The notes under the pieces are model-generated. The model was not told the DNA's origin and did not search any database. It saw only the letters and a list, made by a program, of their open reading frames with translations. A program made the translations under genes and the position numbers. Source: Paracoccaceae bacterium (GTDB taxonomy: Bacteria > Pseudomonadota > Alphaproteobacteria > Rhodobacterales > Rhodobacteraceae). From it: a stretch of DNA of 8,001 nucleotides. This document shows positions 1-6,263 of the stretch, in pieces. Position 1 is the stretch's first letter, and the number at the start of each line of letters is the position of its first letter. The stretch covers positions 1 to 8,001 of the forward strand of contig JALQTL010000198.1 of assembly GCA_023260935.1 (NCBI GenBank), read 5' to 3'.

Positions 1-1
1 C

Positions 2-469
2 CTGTTCCCGCATCTGACGATCCTTGAAAACTGCACGCTGGCACCGATCTGGGTGCGCAAGGTTCCCAAAAAGGACGCCGAAGAAACGGCGATGCACTTC
101 CTGACCAAGGTCAAGATCCCCGAACAGGCGCATAAATACCCCGGCCAGCTGTCGGGCGGCCAGCAGCAGCGCGTGGCGATTGCGCGGTCCCTGTGCATGA
201 AGCCGCGGATCATGCTGTTTGACGAACCGACCAGCGCGCTGGACCCGGAAATGATCAAGGAAGTGCTGGATACGATGATCGAGCTTGCTGAAGAAGGCAT
301 GACGATGCTCTGTGTGACCCACGAAATGGGCTTTGCCCAAGCTGTGGCGCACCGGGTGATCTTCATGGATCAGGGCCAGATCGTCGAACAGAACGAACCC
401 AAGGAATTCTTCAACAACCCGCAGTCAGACCGGACCAAGCTGTTCCTGAGCCAGATTCTGGGTCACTAG
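2..469 (+). CDS. bztD: Polar amino-acid ABC transporter ATP-binding protein, 3' part (AapP/BztD family)
   Basis: The last 155 residues of an ABC transporter ATPase are visible; the 5' end, including Walker A, lies outside the window. The reading frame is open from base 2, beginning LFPHLTILEN, the region just after the Q-loop. Then come the ABC signature LSGGQQQR, Walker B plus D-loop (IMLFDEPTSALDPE), and the H-loop histidine in CVTHEMGF. The stretch LAPIWVRK and the ending TKLFLSQIL are typical of AapP (general L-amino-acid transport) and BztD (glutamate/glutamine/aspartate/asparagine transport in Rhodobacter). Such subunits sit on the cytoplasmic face and drive uptake with a periplasmic binding protein and two permeases, whose genes are expected just upstream. 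A GTG at base 53 is internal, not the start. A strong terminator follows 25 bp after the stop, so this is the last gene of its operon. The family assignment is firm; the choice between bztD and aapP, and the substrate, is inferred. Confidence 0.93.
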   Translation: MFPHLTILENCTLAPIWVRKVPKKDAEETAMHFLTKVKIPEQAHKYPGQLSGGQQQRVAIARSLCMKPRIMLFDEPTSALDPEMIKEVLDTMIELAEEGMTMLCVTHEMGFAQAVAHRVIFMDQGQIVEQNEPKEFFNNPQSDRTKLFLSQILGH

Positions 470-494
470 GACAGGCTGGCTGGTGCGAAACGCG

Positions 495-524
495 AAAGGG
501 CGCCCGCAGGGGCGCCCTTTTTTT
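495..524. terminator. Rho-independent terminator between convergent genes
   Basis: A perfect 11-bp stem pairs 495-505 with 510-520 around the loop GCAG. Its core is GGGCGCCC, and the right arm runs into seven T residues (518-524). It lies 25 bp after the transporter ATPase stop and 23 bp before the end of the convergent sixA-like gene. Read on the plus strand it is a canonical terminator. On the minus strand the stem is the same but only three T residues follow, so termination of the sixA-side transcript is possible but weaker. Confidence 0.92.
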
Positions 525-547
525 GCTGGTATTGCACCGGGCAGCTT

Positions 548-1051
548 TCAGAAAACGATTTCCCGCGGGATCACGAAATCATCCACCGTGCCGGTGCCAA
601 AGGCCACATCGGCCCAGTTGTCGATGTTGAAATCCACCACCAGCGTTGCGCCGGTGGGATAGCGGGCGAAATCGGCGTTCTTGGGGGGGTGGGCCACAAG
701 CCGGGCCGCAAATTCGGCGATGCCCGGATTGTGGCCGATCATCATCACCACATCGCCCTTGGCATGTTTCAGAACCGCCATCATCACATCCGGCCCTGCG
801 TGATACAGAGCGGGCTTCAGTTCCAGCACCGGCGTGCCGGGCAGGGCGGGGGCGATGCCGGAAAACGTCTTGCGGGTGCGCACGGCATCGGAACACAGCA
901 CCTCATCCGGCACATAGCCCCGGCTGGCCAGCCATTGCCCCAGATCGGCCGCCGCCGCCTTGCCGCGTTCGTTCAGCGGGCGGTCATGGTCTGCCGTCAG
1001 AGGATCGTCCCAGCTCGATTTCGCGTGACGCGTCAGGATCAGCCGTTTCAT
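548..1051 (-). CDS. sixA: SixA-type histidine phosphatase
   Basis: This 167-residue protein belongs to the small SixA branch of the histidine phosphatase superfamily. It opens LILTRHAKS, with Arg8 and the phospho-accepting His9 of the RH(G/A) motif. Other family elements follow: DRPLNERG (23-30), a CSDAVRTRKT segment (53-62) with phosphate-binding arginines, LYHAG (82-86), and the second catalytic histidine in IGHNPG (His107). In E. coli SixA dephosphorylates a phosphohistidine carrier protein; the target here cannot be read from sequence. There is no signal peptide, so it is probably cytoplasmic. The start is supported by a GGGGAGAG Shine-Dalgarno a few bases upstream. It begins 24 bp after the ferredoxin-like gene stops, on the same strand, so the two are probably co-transcribed. 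The family is confident; the specific SixA role is inferred. Confidence 0.88.
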   Translation of the reverse strand: MKRLILTRHAKSSWDDPLTADHDRPLNERGKAAAADLGQWLASRGYVPDEVLCSDAVRTRKTFSGIAPALPGTPVLELKPALYHAGPDVMMAVLKHAKGDVVMMIGHNPGIAEFAARLVAHPPKNADFARYPTGATLVVDFNIDNWADVAFGTGTVDDFVIPREIVF

Positions 1052-1075
1052 TCACTCTCCCCGATGAACGGGCGG

Positions 1076-1768
1076 TTACTCCGCCTTGTGGAATCGGCTC
1101 ATGTGCCAGGCCGATTGTTCGGGAAGTCTTGCATAGCCTTGGGATACCGGGCAAGCGCGGCGAACAAGGCAGCCGGCGGTCAGGCAGGGCTGGCCTTCGG
1201 GGCGGTCCAGATGGGCACGACAGGCGGGCACGTCATAGCCGGCAACGGTCAGCGCGCCAGCCGGGCAGGCGGCCTTGCAGGGTGCCGGGCAGTCGTCACA
1301 GGGGTACTGTGCTGGGGGCGGCAGGGCAACCGGGTCTTTCAGCGCCAGTGCCCCGCGAAAGCTGACCATCAACCCCTGCGAGGCATGGACCAGCAGCCGG
1401 ACCGGGCTGGCCCAGACCTGACCACTGCGCAGGGCCCATTGGTAGAACGGATGATGCGGCGGGCCGCCAAAGGGGAACAGCGCCTTCCCCCCCAGATCGC
1501 AGGCAAGCCGCCCGATCACCCGGCGCGACCAGCGGTCGATGGGGTCAGGCGTCCCGTCCCATTCGGGTTGGGCCTGAAGATGGGGCCAGAAGCCGGGTTC
1601 GCGCGGGCCGATCAGCAATAGCGTGCGCGTGCCCCTTGGCAGCGTGGCATCGTCCGTGGCATGAAACCCACCCAGAACCTCAAGCTGATGCTGGGCAAGA
1701 GCCGCGTCTATGTCCGAAAGGGCAGCATCAGCGCCCTGCCCGGACATGAGGGTTTTTTGTCTTGCCAT
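1076..1768 (-). CDS. Ferredoxin-like 4Fe-4S protein of unknown function
   Basis: This 230-residue protein has a non-ferredoxin N-terminal region and a cysteine-rich C-terminal third. The first cluster motif is C157-x2-C160-x3-C164-x3-C168-P. A second, less regular set is C183, C195, C200 and C206, the last again followed by Pro. This resembles a two-cluster 4Fe-4S domain like the C-terminal part of QueG-type proteins. It is much shorter than QueG, and I see no cobalamin-binding part. The middle contains DRWSRRVIG (78-86) and LMVSFRGALAL (133-143), which I associate with a conserved family called simply ferredoxin in Rhodobacterales. No reaction can be assigned. The start is either Met1 or Met8; no ATG, GTG or TTG follows before clearly conserved-looking sequence. 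A weak GGGGCTGGA precedes Met1. It is upstream of sixA by 24 bp, and its 5' end overlaps a possible small gene. Confidence 0.85.
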   Translation of the reverse strand: MARQKTLMSGQGADAALSDIDAALAQHQLEVLGGFHATDDATLPRGTRTLLLIGPREPGFWPHLQAQPEWDGTPDPIDRWSRRVIGRLACDLGGKALFPFGGPPHHPFYQWALRSGQVWASPVRLLVHASQGLMVSFRGALALKDPVALPPPAQYPCDDCPAPCKAACPAGALTVAGYDVPACRAHLDRPEGQPCLTAGCLVRRACPVSQGYARLPEQSAWHMSRFHKAE

Positions 1769-1938
1769 TCCAGCCCCATCAACATCCTGTCATACCCGGT
1801 CTCTGGAATAATCCGCCAGGTGCGAAAATTCCTGTCCCAAACCGACAGGGCAAAGCCGTAATTGCTGTCATGTTCGTGCCGCTGGATCGCATTATGCAGC
1901 CGGCGCATGTCGGGCGTTACCAGCACATGCCGAACCAT
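1708..1938 (-). CDS. Possible small protein of unknown function
   Basis: A 76-codon open frame fills most of the 204-bp gap between argB and the ferredoxin-like gene, on the same strand. The product begins MVRHVLVTPDMRRLHNAIQR and is rich in Arg, His and Trp. I do not recognise it, and it shows no membrane segment or cysteine motif. Hand counting its non-overlapping part gives a coding-like pattern: third positions most GC-rich, second positions least. Its third-position GC appears lower than in neighbouring genes. GAGGG sits only 3 bases before the ATG, which is closer than ideal, and lies in a stem-loop. The last 61 bases overlap the start of the ferredoxin-like gene in another frame. It may be a real gene, a decayed one, or chance. 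Confidence 0.4.
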   Translation of the reverse strand: MVRHVLVTPDMRRLHNAIQRHEHDSNYGFALSVWDRNFRTWRIIPETGYDRMLMGLEWQDKKPSCPGRALMLPFRT

Positions 1939-1941
1939 CCG

Positions 1942-1972
1942 CCCTCGCGCGGCAGGCAGCGCGCCCGGAGGG
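1942..1972 (-). other. Stem-loop immediately after the argB stop codon
   Basis: On the minus strand, CCCTC (1972-1968) pairs with GAGGG (1946-1942), and GCGCG (1964-1960) pairs with CGCGC (1951-1947). This makes a 10-bp GC-rich stem with a 3-base bulge (1967-1965) and an 8-base loop. It abuts the argB stop. No T tract follows, so it is not a standard intrinsic terminator. It could stabilise the argB mRNA 3' end, attenuate read-through, or mask the Shine-Dalgarno of the small ORF that follows. Confidence 0.4.
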
Positions 1973-2872
1973 CTAGCGCTTCACATGCGGTTTGACCCGC
2001 GGTTCGGTGGAACGGATCTGCGATCCGGCGCCGTGGTCGGTGAAAAGCTCCAGCAGGCAGGCATTGGGGATGCGGCCATCAAGGATCGTGACCGCGCGTG
2101 TCCCCGCTTCCAGCGCCATCAGCGCGGTTTCCGTCTTGGGTATCATCCCGCCTGAAATCACGCCATCGGCCGTCATCTGGCGGATTTCCTCGGGCGTGAT
2201 CTGGGTCATCACTGTGCCGTCGGGGCCCTTTACGCCGGCCACATCGGTCAGCAGCAGCAGACGGTCGGCCTGAAGCGCGCCCGAAATCGCCCCGGCGGCA
2301 GTATCGCCATTGACGTTGAAGGTCTCATTGTCGGCCATGCCGGTGCCCACGGGCGCGATGACAGGGATGATCCCGGCGGTGTAAAGATCGCGCAGCACCT
2401 GCACGTTCATCTCGACCGGGCGGCCAACGTAGCCCAGTTCGGGGTCATCCGCCTCGCAGACCATCAGGTCATCGTCCTTGCCCGAAATGCCCACGGCGCG
2501 GCCGCCGGCATCCATGATCGCCTGCACGATGCGCTTGTTCACAAGGCCTGACAGGATCATCTCGACCACCTGCACGGTCGCCTTGTCCGTTACCCGCTTG
2601 CCGCGTACGAATTCCGACTTGATCCCCAGCTTGTTCAGCATGTCGTTGATCATCGGCCCGCCGCCGTGGACCACCACCGGGTTCACCCCCACCTGCCGCA
2701 TCAGCACGATATCGCGGGCGAATTCCGCCATGGCGTCATCGTCGCCCATGGCATTGCCGCCGAATTTCACCACCACGACCGCGCCGGAATAGCGCTGAAG
2801 ATAGGGCAGGGCTTCGGACAGCATCTTGGCGGTGTTAATGGCGTCTTGCATGGTCAGGGTCTGCTGTTTCAT
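1973..2872 (-). CDS. argB: Acetylglutamate kinase
   Basis: ArgB phosphorylates N-acetyl-L-glutamate with ATP, the second step of arginine synthesis, in the cytoplasm. The 299-residue length is normal. Visible family motifs are VVKFGGNAM (34-42, catalytic-site Lys36 and glycine loop), VVHGGGP (67-73, substrate loop), FNVNGDTAAG (185-194), and GGMIPKTETAL (241-251), with the nucleotide-binding lysine. The N-terminal helix region SEALPYLQRYSG (19-30) is the kind found in hexameric, arginine-inhibited enzymes, and FTDHGAGSQI (277-286) lies near the effector site, so feedback inhibition by arginine is likely. A short basic tail ends PHVKR. The start is supported by GGAGG six bases before the ATG and a plausible promoter just upstream. 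It is transcribed away from the dehydrogenase gene and leads toward the ferredoxin-like and sixA genes. Confidence 0.97.
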   Translation of the reverse strand: MKQQTLTMQDAINTAKMLSEALPYLQRYSGAVVVVKFGGNAMGDDDAMAEFARDIVLMRQVGVNPVVVHGGGPMINDMLNKLGIKSEFVRGKRVTDKATVQVVEMILSGLVNKRIVQAIMDAGGRAVGISGKDDDLMVCEADDPELGYVGRPVEMNVQVLRDLYTAGIIPVIAPVGTGMADNETFNVNGDTAAGAISGALQADRLLLLTDVAGVKGPDGTVMTQITPEEIRQMTADGVISGGMIPKTETALMALEAGTRAVTILDGRIPNACLLELFTDHGAGSQIRSTEPRVKPHVKR

Positions 2873-2893
2873 GGGCGGCCTCCGGGTTGGTGT

Positions 2894-2922
2894 GTCCTAG
2901 CGCACCTGTCCCCCCCTGCCAA
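2894..2922 (-). promoter_or_regulatory. Candidate sigma-70-type promoter for argB
   Basis: On the minus strand, TTGGCA (2922-2917) is followed after exactly 17 bases by TAGGAC (2899-2894). The -35 matches the consensus at five of six positions, the -10 at three. Transcription would begin near 2887, giving a leader of about 15 bases that just contains the GGAGG of argB. The spacing and position are good, but the -10 is weak. Confidence 0.4.
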
Positions 2923-2988
2923 GGCCGATGGCCGTGCTTGCATTTCCTGACCGGAAGCGTAGGTATTCACCGAAGCGCGGAGGCTGTG

Positions 2989-3720
2989 ATGTCCGAACAG
3001 AAAACACTTGTGTTGACAGGGGCCAGCCGTGGGATCGGCCATGCCACCGTCAAGCGATTTTCCGCCGAAGGCTGGCGGGTGCTGACCTGTTCGCGCCAGC
3101 CCTTCGATCCCCGTTGCCCCTGGCCGGGGGGAGAGGAGAACCATATCCAGATCGATCTGGCCGATCCGAACAAGACCATCGCTGCGATTGCGACGATCAA
3201 GGAAAAGGTGAACGGTCGGCTGCATGCGCTGGTGAACAATGCCGGCATCAGCCCCAAGGGCGAAGGCGGCAAGCGCCTGAACACACTGGAAACCGATCTG
3301 CGCACCTGGGGGCAGGTGTTTCATGTGAACTTCTTCGCCTCCATCGTGCTGGCGCGCGGCCTGAAGGATGAGCTTTCTGCCGCCAAGGGTTCTGTCGTCA
3401 ATGTCACCTCCATCGCCGGGTCGCGGGTGCATCCCTTTGCCGGGGCTGCCTATGCCACGTCGAAGGCAGCGCTGGCGGCGCTGACGCGCGAGATGGCGCA
3501 TGATTTCGGCCCGCTCGGCGTGCGCGTCAATGCGCTTGCCCCGGGCGAGATCGAGACATCGATCCTGTCGCCGGGCACCGACAAGATCGTGGAAAAGCTG
3601 CCGATGCAGCGGCTGGGCCAACCCCGAGAGGTGGCGGATGCGATCTTCTATCTGTGTTCGGATCAGGCCAGCTATATCTCGGGGGCCGAAATCGAAGTGA
3701 ACGGCGCGCAACACGTCTGA
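2989..3720 (+). CDS. Short-chain dehydrogenase/reductase (SDR family)
   Basis: This is a classical SDR of 243 residues, a typical length. The nucleotide-binding motif is TGASRGIG (10-17). The second-strand end TCSRQ carries Arg36, which together with Arg14 hints at NADP preference. The structural motif NNAG is at 83-86. The catalytic tetrad is complete: Asn114 in HVN, Ser141 in VTSIAG, and Tyr155 and Lys159 in YATSK. The C-terminus has the usual NALAPGEIET (181-190) and ISGAEIEVNGA. It is likely a soluble NAD(P)-dependent oxidoreductase; FabG-like ketoreductases belong to this group, but the substrate cannot be deduced. The frame is open further upstream, but ATG 2989 is chosen because GGAGG lies five bases before it and the Rossmann motif then starts at the usual place. 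It diverges from argB, and ttcA follows after 56 bp. Confidence 0.93.
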   Translation: MSEQKTLVLTGASRGIGHATVKRFSAEGWRVLTCSRQPFDPRCPWPGGEENHIQIDLADPNKTIAAIATIKEKVNGRLHALVNNAGISPKGEGGKRLNTLETDLRTWGQVFHVNFFASIVLARGLKDELSAAKGSVVNVTSIAGSRVHPFAGAAYATSKAALAALTREMAHDFGPLGVRVNALAPGEIETSILSPGTDKIVEKLPMQRLGQPREVADAIFYLCSDQASYISGAEIEVNGAQHV

Positions 3721-3723
3721 CGC

Positions 3724-3752
3724 TTGACCCCGCCCTGCCGGGCCCGCATATG
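3724..3752 (+). promoter_or_regulatory. Candidate promoter for ttcA
   Basis: TTGACC (3724-3729) is separated by 17 bases from CATATG (3747-3752). The -35 is five of six to consensus; the -10 is weak at three of six. It begins three bases after the dehydrogenase stop codon and would start transcription about 18 bases before the ttcA ATG. The longer string CGCTTGACC is also present at the candidate yidC promoter (6279-6287). The -10 lies in the centre of a perfect palindrome. Confidence 0.35.
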
Positions 3753-3758
3753 CGGGCC
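3741..3758. repeat. Perfect 18-bp palindrome between the SDR gene and ttcA
   Basis: GGCCCGCAT followed directly by ATGCGGGCC is an exact 18-bp palindrome. It occupies a third of the 56-bp spacer and ends 18 bases before the ttcA ATG. As RNA it would form a 7-bp GC stem with an AUAU loop. No T tract follows, so it is not a normal terminator. As DNA it could be a dimeric repressor site over the candidate -10 element. Confidence 0.6.
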
Positions 3759-3776
3759 GTCCCCCGGAGGCCTGCC

Positions 3777-4655
3777 ATGCTTGATGATGCCGACGATATC
3801 CACCCGCTGTTCCAAGGCGCCCCCAAGGGGCTGGAGTTTCGCAAGCTGCGCAAGCGTCTGGTGCAGCAGGCGCGCGAGGCGATCGAAACTTACGGGATGG
3901 CCGTGCCTGGGGAACGCTGGCTGGTCTGCCTTTCGGGGGGCAAGGACAGCTATACCCTGCTGGCCGTACTGCATGAACTGAAATGGCGCGGTCTGTTGCC
4001 GGTGGACCTTCTGGCCTGCAATCTGGATCAGGGCCAGCCCGGATTTCCCGCAACAGTGCTGCCGGAATTCTTGTCGCGCATGGGGGTGGCCCACCGGATC
4101 GAGTATCAGGACACCTATTCCGTGGTGATCGACAAGATCAAGCCGGGCGGCACCATGTGCAGCCTGTGTTCGCGGCTGCGGCGGGGCAACCTTTATCGCA
4201 TCGCGCGGGAAGAGGGCTGTTCGACGGTTGTGCTGGGGCATCACCGCGATGATCTTCTGGAAACCTTCTTCATGAACCTGTTTCACGGCGGGCGGCTGGC
4301 GACCATGCCGCCGCGCCTGTTGAACGAGGACGGCGACCTTTACGTTGCCCGCCCGTTGGCGCTGGTGGCCGAGGCGGATTGCGACAGGTTCGCCCGGGCC
4401 ATGGGATATCCCATCATCCCCTGCGATCTGTGTGGCAGCCAGGAGGGGTTGCAGCGCGCGCAAGTGAAGAAGCTGCTGGATGACTGGGAAGAACGCAGCC
4501 CGGGTCGCCGACAGGTGATGTTCCGTGCGCTGATGAATGTGCGCCCGTCGCATCTGGCGGATCCGTCGCTGTTCGATTTCGCCGGGCTGCTGCGGGGCAA
4601 TGCGGTCGTGCCGGCAGATCATGAAAATCCTCCACAACTTCGGGGCGAGCATTAA
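3777..4655 (+). CDS. ttcA: tRNA 2-thiocytidine biosynthesis protein TtcA
   Basis: TtcA is the ATP-dependent, iron-sulfur enzyme that thiolates cytidine 32 in certain tRNAs in the cytoplasm. The 292-residue protein has the PP-loop ATP-pyrophosphatase motif SGGKDS (53-58). It has the CxxC pair C128-SL-C131 followed by SRLRRGNLY, which distinguishes this branch of PP-loop enzymes. A third cysteine region is PCDLCGSQ (215-222), which would supply the remaining cluster ligand. LGHHRDDLLETFFMNLFHGG (153-172) and the late segment RPSHLADPSLFDF (256-268) are also characteristic. The frame extends upstream, but ATG 3777 is preceded by GGAGG at a six-base spacing and gives the normal N-terminus. It may be transcribed from its own promoter in the 56-bp spacer or read through from the SDR gene. 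The EAL gene begins 54 bp downstream. Confidence 0.96.
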   Translation: MLDDADDIHPLFQGAPKGLEFRKLRKRLVQQAREAIETYGMAVPGERWLVCLSGGKDSYTLLAVLHELKWRGLLPVDLLACNLDQGQPGFPATVLPEFLSRMGVAHRIEYQDTYSVVIDKIKPGGTMCSLCSRLRRGNLYRIAREEGCSTVVLGHHRDDLLETFFMNLFHGGRLATMPPRLLNEDGDLYVARPLALVAEADCDRFARAMGYPIIPCDLCGSQEGLQRAQVKKLLDDWEERSPGRRQVMFRALMNVRPSHLADPSLFDFAGLLRGNAVVPADHENPPQLRGEH

Positions 4656-4684
4656 GCATTCGGTCAGGACCGCCTCCTAGCCTT

Positions 4685-4713
4685 CCATGAAAGCAGGAAG
4701 GGGGCTTTCATGG
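4685..4713 (+). promoter_or_regulatory. Translation-start hairpin of the EAL gene
   Basis: CCATGAAAGC (4685-4694) and GCTTTCATGG (4704-4713) are exact reverse complements, giving a 10-bp stem with five GC pairs. The 9-base loop AGGAAGGGG (4695-4703) is the only Shine-Dalgarno-like sequence for the gene. The right arm contains the ATG start codon (4710-4712). In mRNA the ribosome-binding purines would be exposed in the loop while the start codon is base-paired. No T tract follows, so it is unlikely to be a ttcA terminator. The structure is read directly from sequence; any regulatory role is inferred. Confidence 0.65.
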
Positions 4714-6236
4714 TTCAGTTGCGCAGGATCCTGTCACAAACATCCGGCCAGACAGCATCGGCAGACTGGTTTGCCCTTTTGCCGGCGGCCACGCTTCTGG
4801 CCTACTGGTTCGGCGGTGAACGCGGCATGGTTGTGTTCGCGGTGCTGGCCCCGCTGGCGGCCCTTGCGGCGGTGTTCACGGCCGGGCGCACGGCGCGGGC
4901 CGAACGGCCGGTGACGGGCTTCGGTTGTGAAACCGATATTCTGGCGCATCTTGACCGGGTTCTGGCTGACAGGGTTGCCACCGGGCAGACCACGGCCTGC
5001 TTTGTCGTTACCTTTGACGATCCTGCCCGCATGCTGTGGCGCCATACGCCCGCGGCCGGGCGTGATGTGGCCCGGCGGACGGCGGAACGGCTGGCCGATT
5101 CCACCCGCCCCGGCGACATGGTGGTGATGCTGGATGACGTTACCTTTGCGCTGGCGCTTGGTCCGGTGCGGCGCCTTGATCTGGAGGCGGCGGTTCAGAT
5201 CGCTTCGCGCCTGCGCGCGGCCGCGATCTTGCCTTTGGCGGTGGATGGGCAGACGATCCACCCTTCTGTCTCTGTCGGGTTCTGCGTGGCCGACCGGGCG
5301 CCCGGGCCTACGGGCCGGGATTTGCTGGATGCCGCGCGCGCTGCGCTGGATGAGGCAGCCCATCAGGGCCCCGGCGCGATCCGGGCCTTTCAGCCGGAAA
5401 TGGCTGGCCGCCGGGCAGACCGTGCCATTCTTCGTGCCGGTCTGGAACATGCGCTGGATGCCGGCCAGATCCGGCCGTGGTTTCAGCCTCAGGTCTGTGC
5501 CGATACCGGGCGGATCACGGGTTTTGAGGCTTTGGCTCGCTGGCATCACCCGGATCGCGGAATCATCTCGCCCGCCGAATTCCTGCCGCTGGTGGAAGAG
5601 GCGGGCCTTTATGCTCGTCTGGGCGAGGTCATTCTTTACGGCGCCCTGTCAGCCCTTGCGCGATGGGACAAGGCGGGGCTTGGCATCCCGCAGATTGCCG
5701 TCAACTTTTCGGCGGCAGAGCTTTCTGCGGCAGGCTTTGCCGAGCGGCTGAAATGGGAACTGGACCGCTTTGATCTTGCCCCCTGCCGCCTGACGCTGGA
5801 GGTGCTGGAAACCGTTGCTGCCCGAATGGGGGATGAGATGATCGCCCTGAACCTGGCCCAATCGGCCGCGCTTGGCTGCGGGATCGATCTGGATGATTTC
5901 GGAACCGGGCAGGCGTCGATCGCCAATATTCGCCGGTTTTCGATTCGCCGGGTCAAGATCGACCGGTCTTTCGTGACCAATGTGGATACCGACCCCGATC
6001 AGAAGCGCATCGTGGCCGCCATCCTTGGCCTGTGTGATCGATTGGGGGTGCAGACCCTTGCCGAAGGGGTGGAAACCCCCGGTGAACATGCCACGCTGGC
6101 GCAGCTGGGGTGCCAGCATGTGCAGGGCTTTGGCATTGCCCGCCCGATGGCGATGGAAGAAACCTTTGCCTGGATCGAAAGGCATCGCCGCGGGCATGCC
6201 CATCTGGATGCCACTCGGCTGGGTCGGGGCGTCTAG
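4710..6236 (+). CDS. Membrane-anchored EAL-domain c-di-GMP phosphodiesterase with degenerate GGDEF domain
   Basis: This 508-residue protein likely hydrolyses the second messenger c-di-GMP at the inner membrane. Two hydrophobic segments (about 21-35 and 40-58) form a short anchor, with the rest presumably cytoplasmic. Residues about 70-225 are a GGDEF-like domain whose signature reads DDVTF (142-146), so cyclase activity is not expected. An RxxD motif (Arg133-Asp136) keeps the five-residue spacing of the c-di-GMP inhibitory site. Residues about 235-490 form the EAL domain with the expected catalytic set: Glu273 in EALAR, Asn332 in VNFS, Glu364/Glu367 in LEVLE, Asp395-Asp396 in DDFGTG, Lys416 and Asp418 in VKID, Glu452 and Glu455 in AEGVE, and Gln472 in QGF. 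It therefore looks like an active phosphodiesterase. The first in-frame ATG after the ttcA stop is 4710, and it sits in a hairpin. Processes it controls cannot be told from context. Confidence 0.93.
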   Translation: MVQLRRILSQTSGQTASADWFALLPAATLLAYWFGGERGMVVFAVLAPLAALAAVFTAGRTARAERPVTGFGCETDILAHLDRVLADRVATGQTTACFVVTFDDPARMLWRHTPAAGRDVARRTAERLADSTRPGDMVVMLDDVTFALALGPVRRLDLEAAVQIASRLRAAAILPLAVDGQTIHPSVSVGFCVADRAPGPTGRDLLDAARAALDEAAHQGPGAIRAFQPEMAGRRADRAILRAGLEHALDAGQIRPWFQPQVCADTGRITGFEALARWHHPDRGIISPAEFLPLVEEAGLYARLGEVILYGALSALARWDKAGLGIPQIAVNFSAAELSAAGFAERLKWELDRFDLAPCRLTLEVLETVAARMGDEMIALNLAQSAALGCGIDLDDFGTGQASIANIRRFSIRRVKIDRSFVTNVDTDPDQKRIVAAILGLCDRLGVQTLAEGVETPGEHATLAQLGCQHVQGFGIARPMAMEETFAWIERHRRGHAHLDATRLGRGV

Positions 6237-6263
6237 ACAGCGACAGATGCACCGCTGACCCAT

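Noticed and set aside
689..1621. 310-codon plus-strand frame opposite sixA and the ferredoxin-like gene
   Set aside because: Both minus-strand genes carry clear family motifs and close operon spacing; this frame has no start context or motifs.
1831..1849. Inverted repeat CCTGTC-N7-GACAGG in the argB-ferredoxin gap
   Set aside because: Arms of only six bases with a free spacer are expected by chance in a window this size, and no promoter could be placed beside it.
2938..2968. Possible promoter for the SDR gene (TTGCAT with TAGGTA or GTATTC)
   Set aside because: A -35-like hexamer is present, but neither -10 choice matches well and the spacings are 16 or 19. A promoter is expected in this divergent region, but I cannot place it.
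2869..4053. 394-codon minus-strand frame across the SDR gene and the 5' part of ttcA
   Set aside because: It opposes two well-supported genes and spans their spacer. Its composition (Arg, Pro, Gly, His rich) is typical of a shadow frame.
3672..4652. 326-codon minus-strand frame opposite ttcA
   Set aside because: TtcA motifs are complete on the plus strand; this translation shows none and is explained by codon bias.
4661..4672. Short palindrome CGGTC-AG-GACCG after the ttcA stop
   Set aside because: Five-base arms, no T tract, and no link to a promoter; within chance expectation.
4687..4914. 75-codon frame starting at the ATG in the left arm of the hairpin
   Set aside because: It overlaps the EAL gene in another frame, and its product has no sensible features. 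The ATG may matter as a decoy but the ORF is not called.
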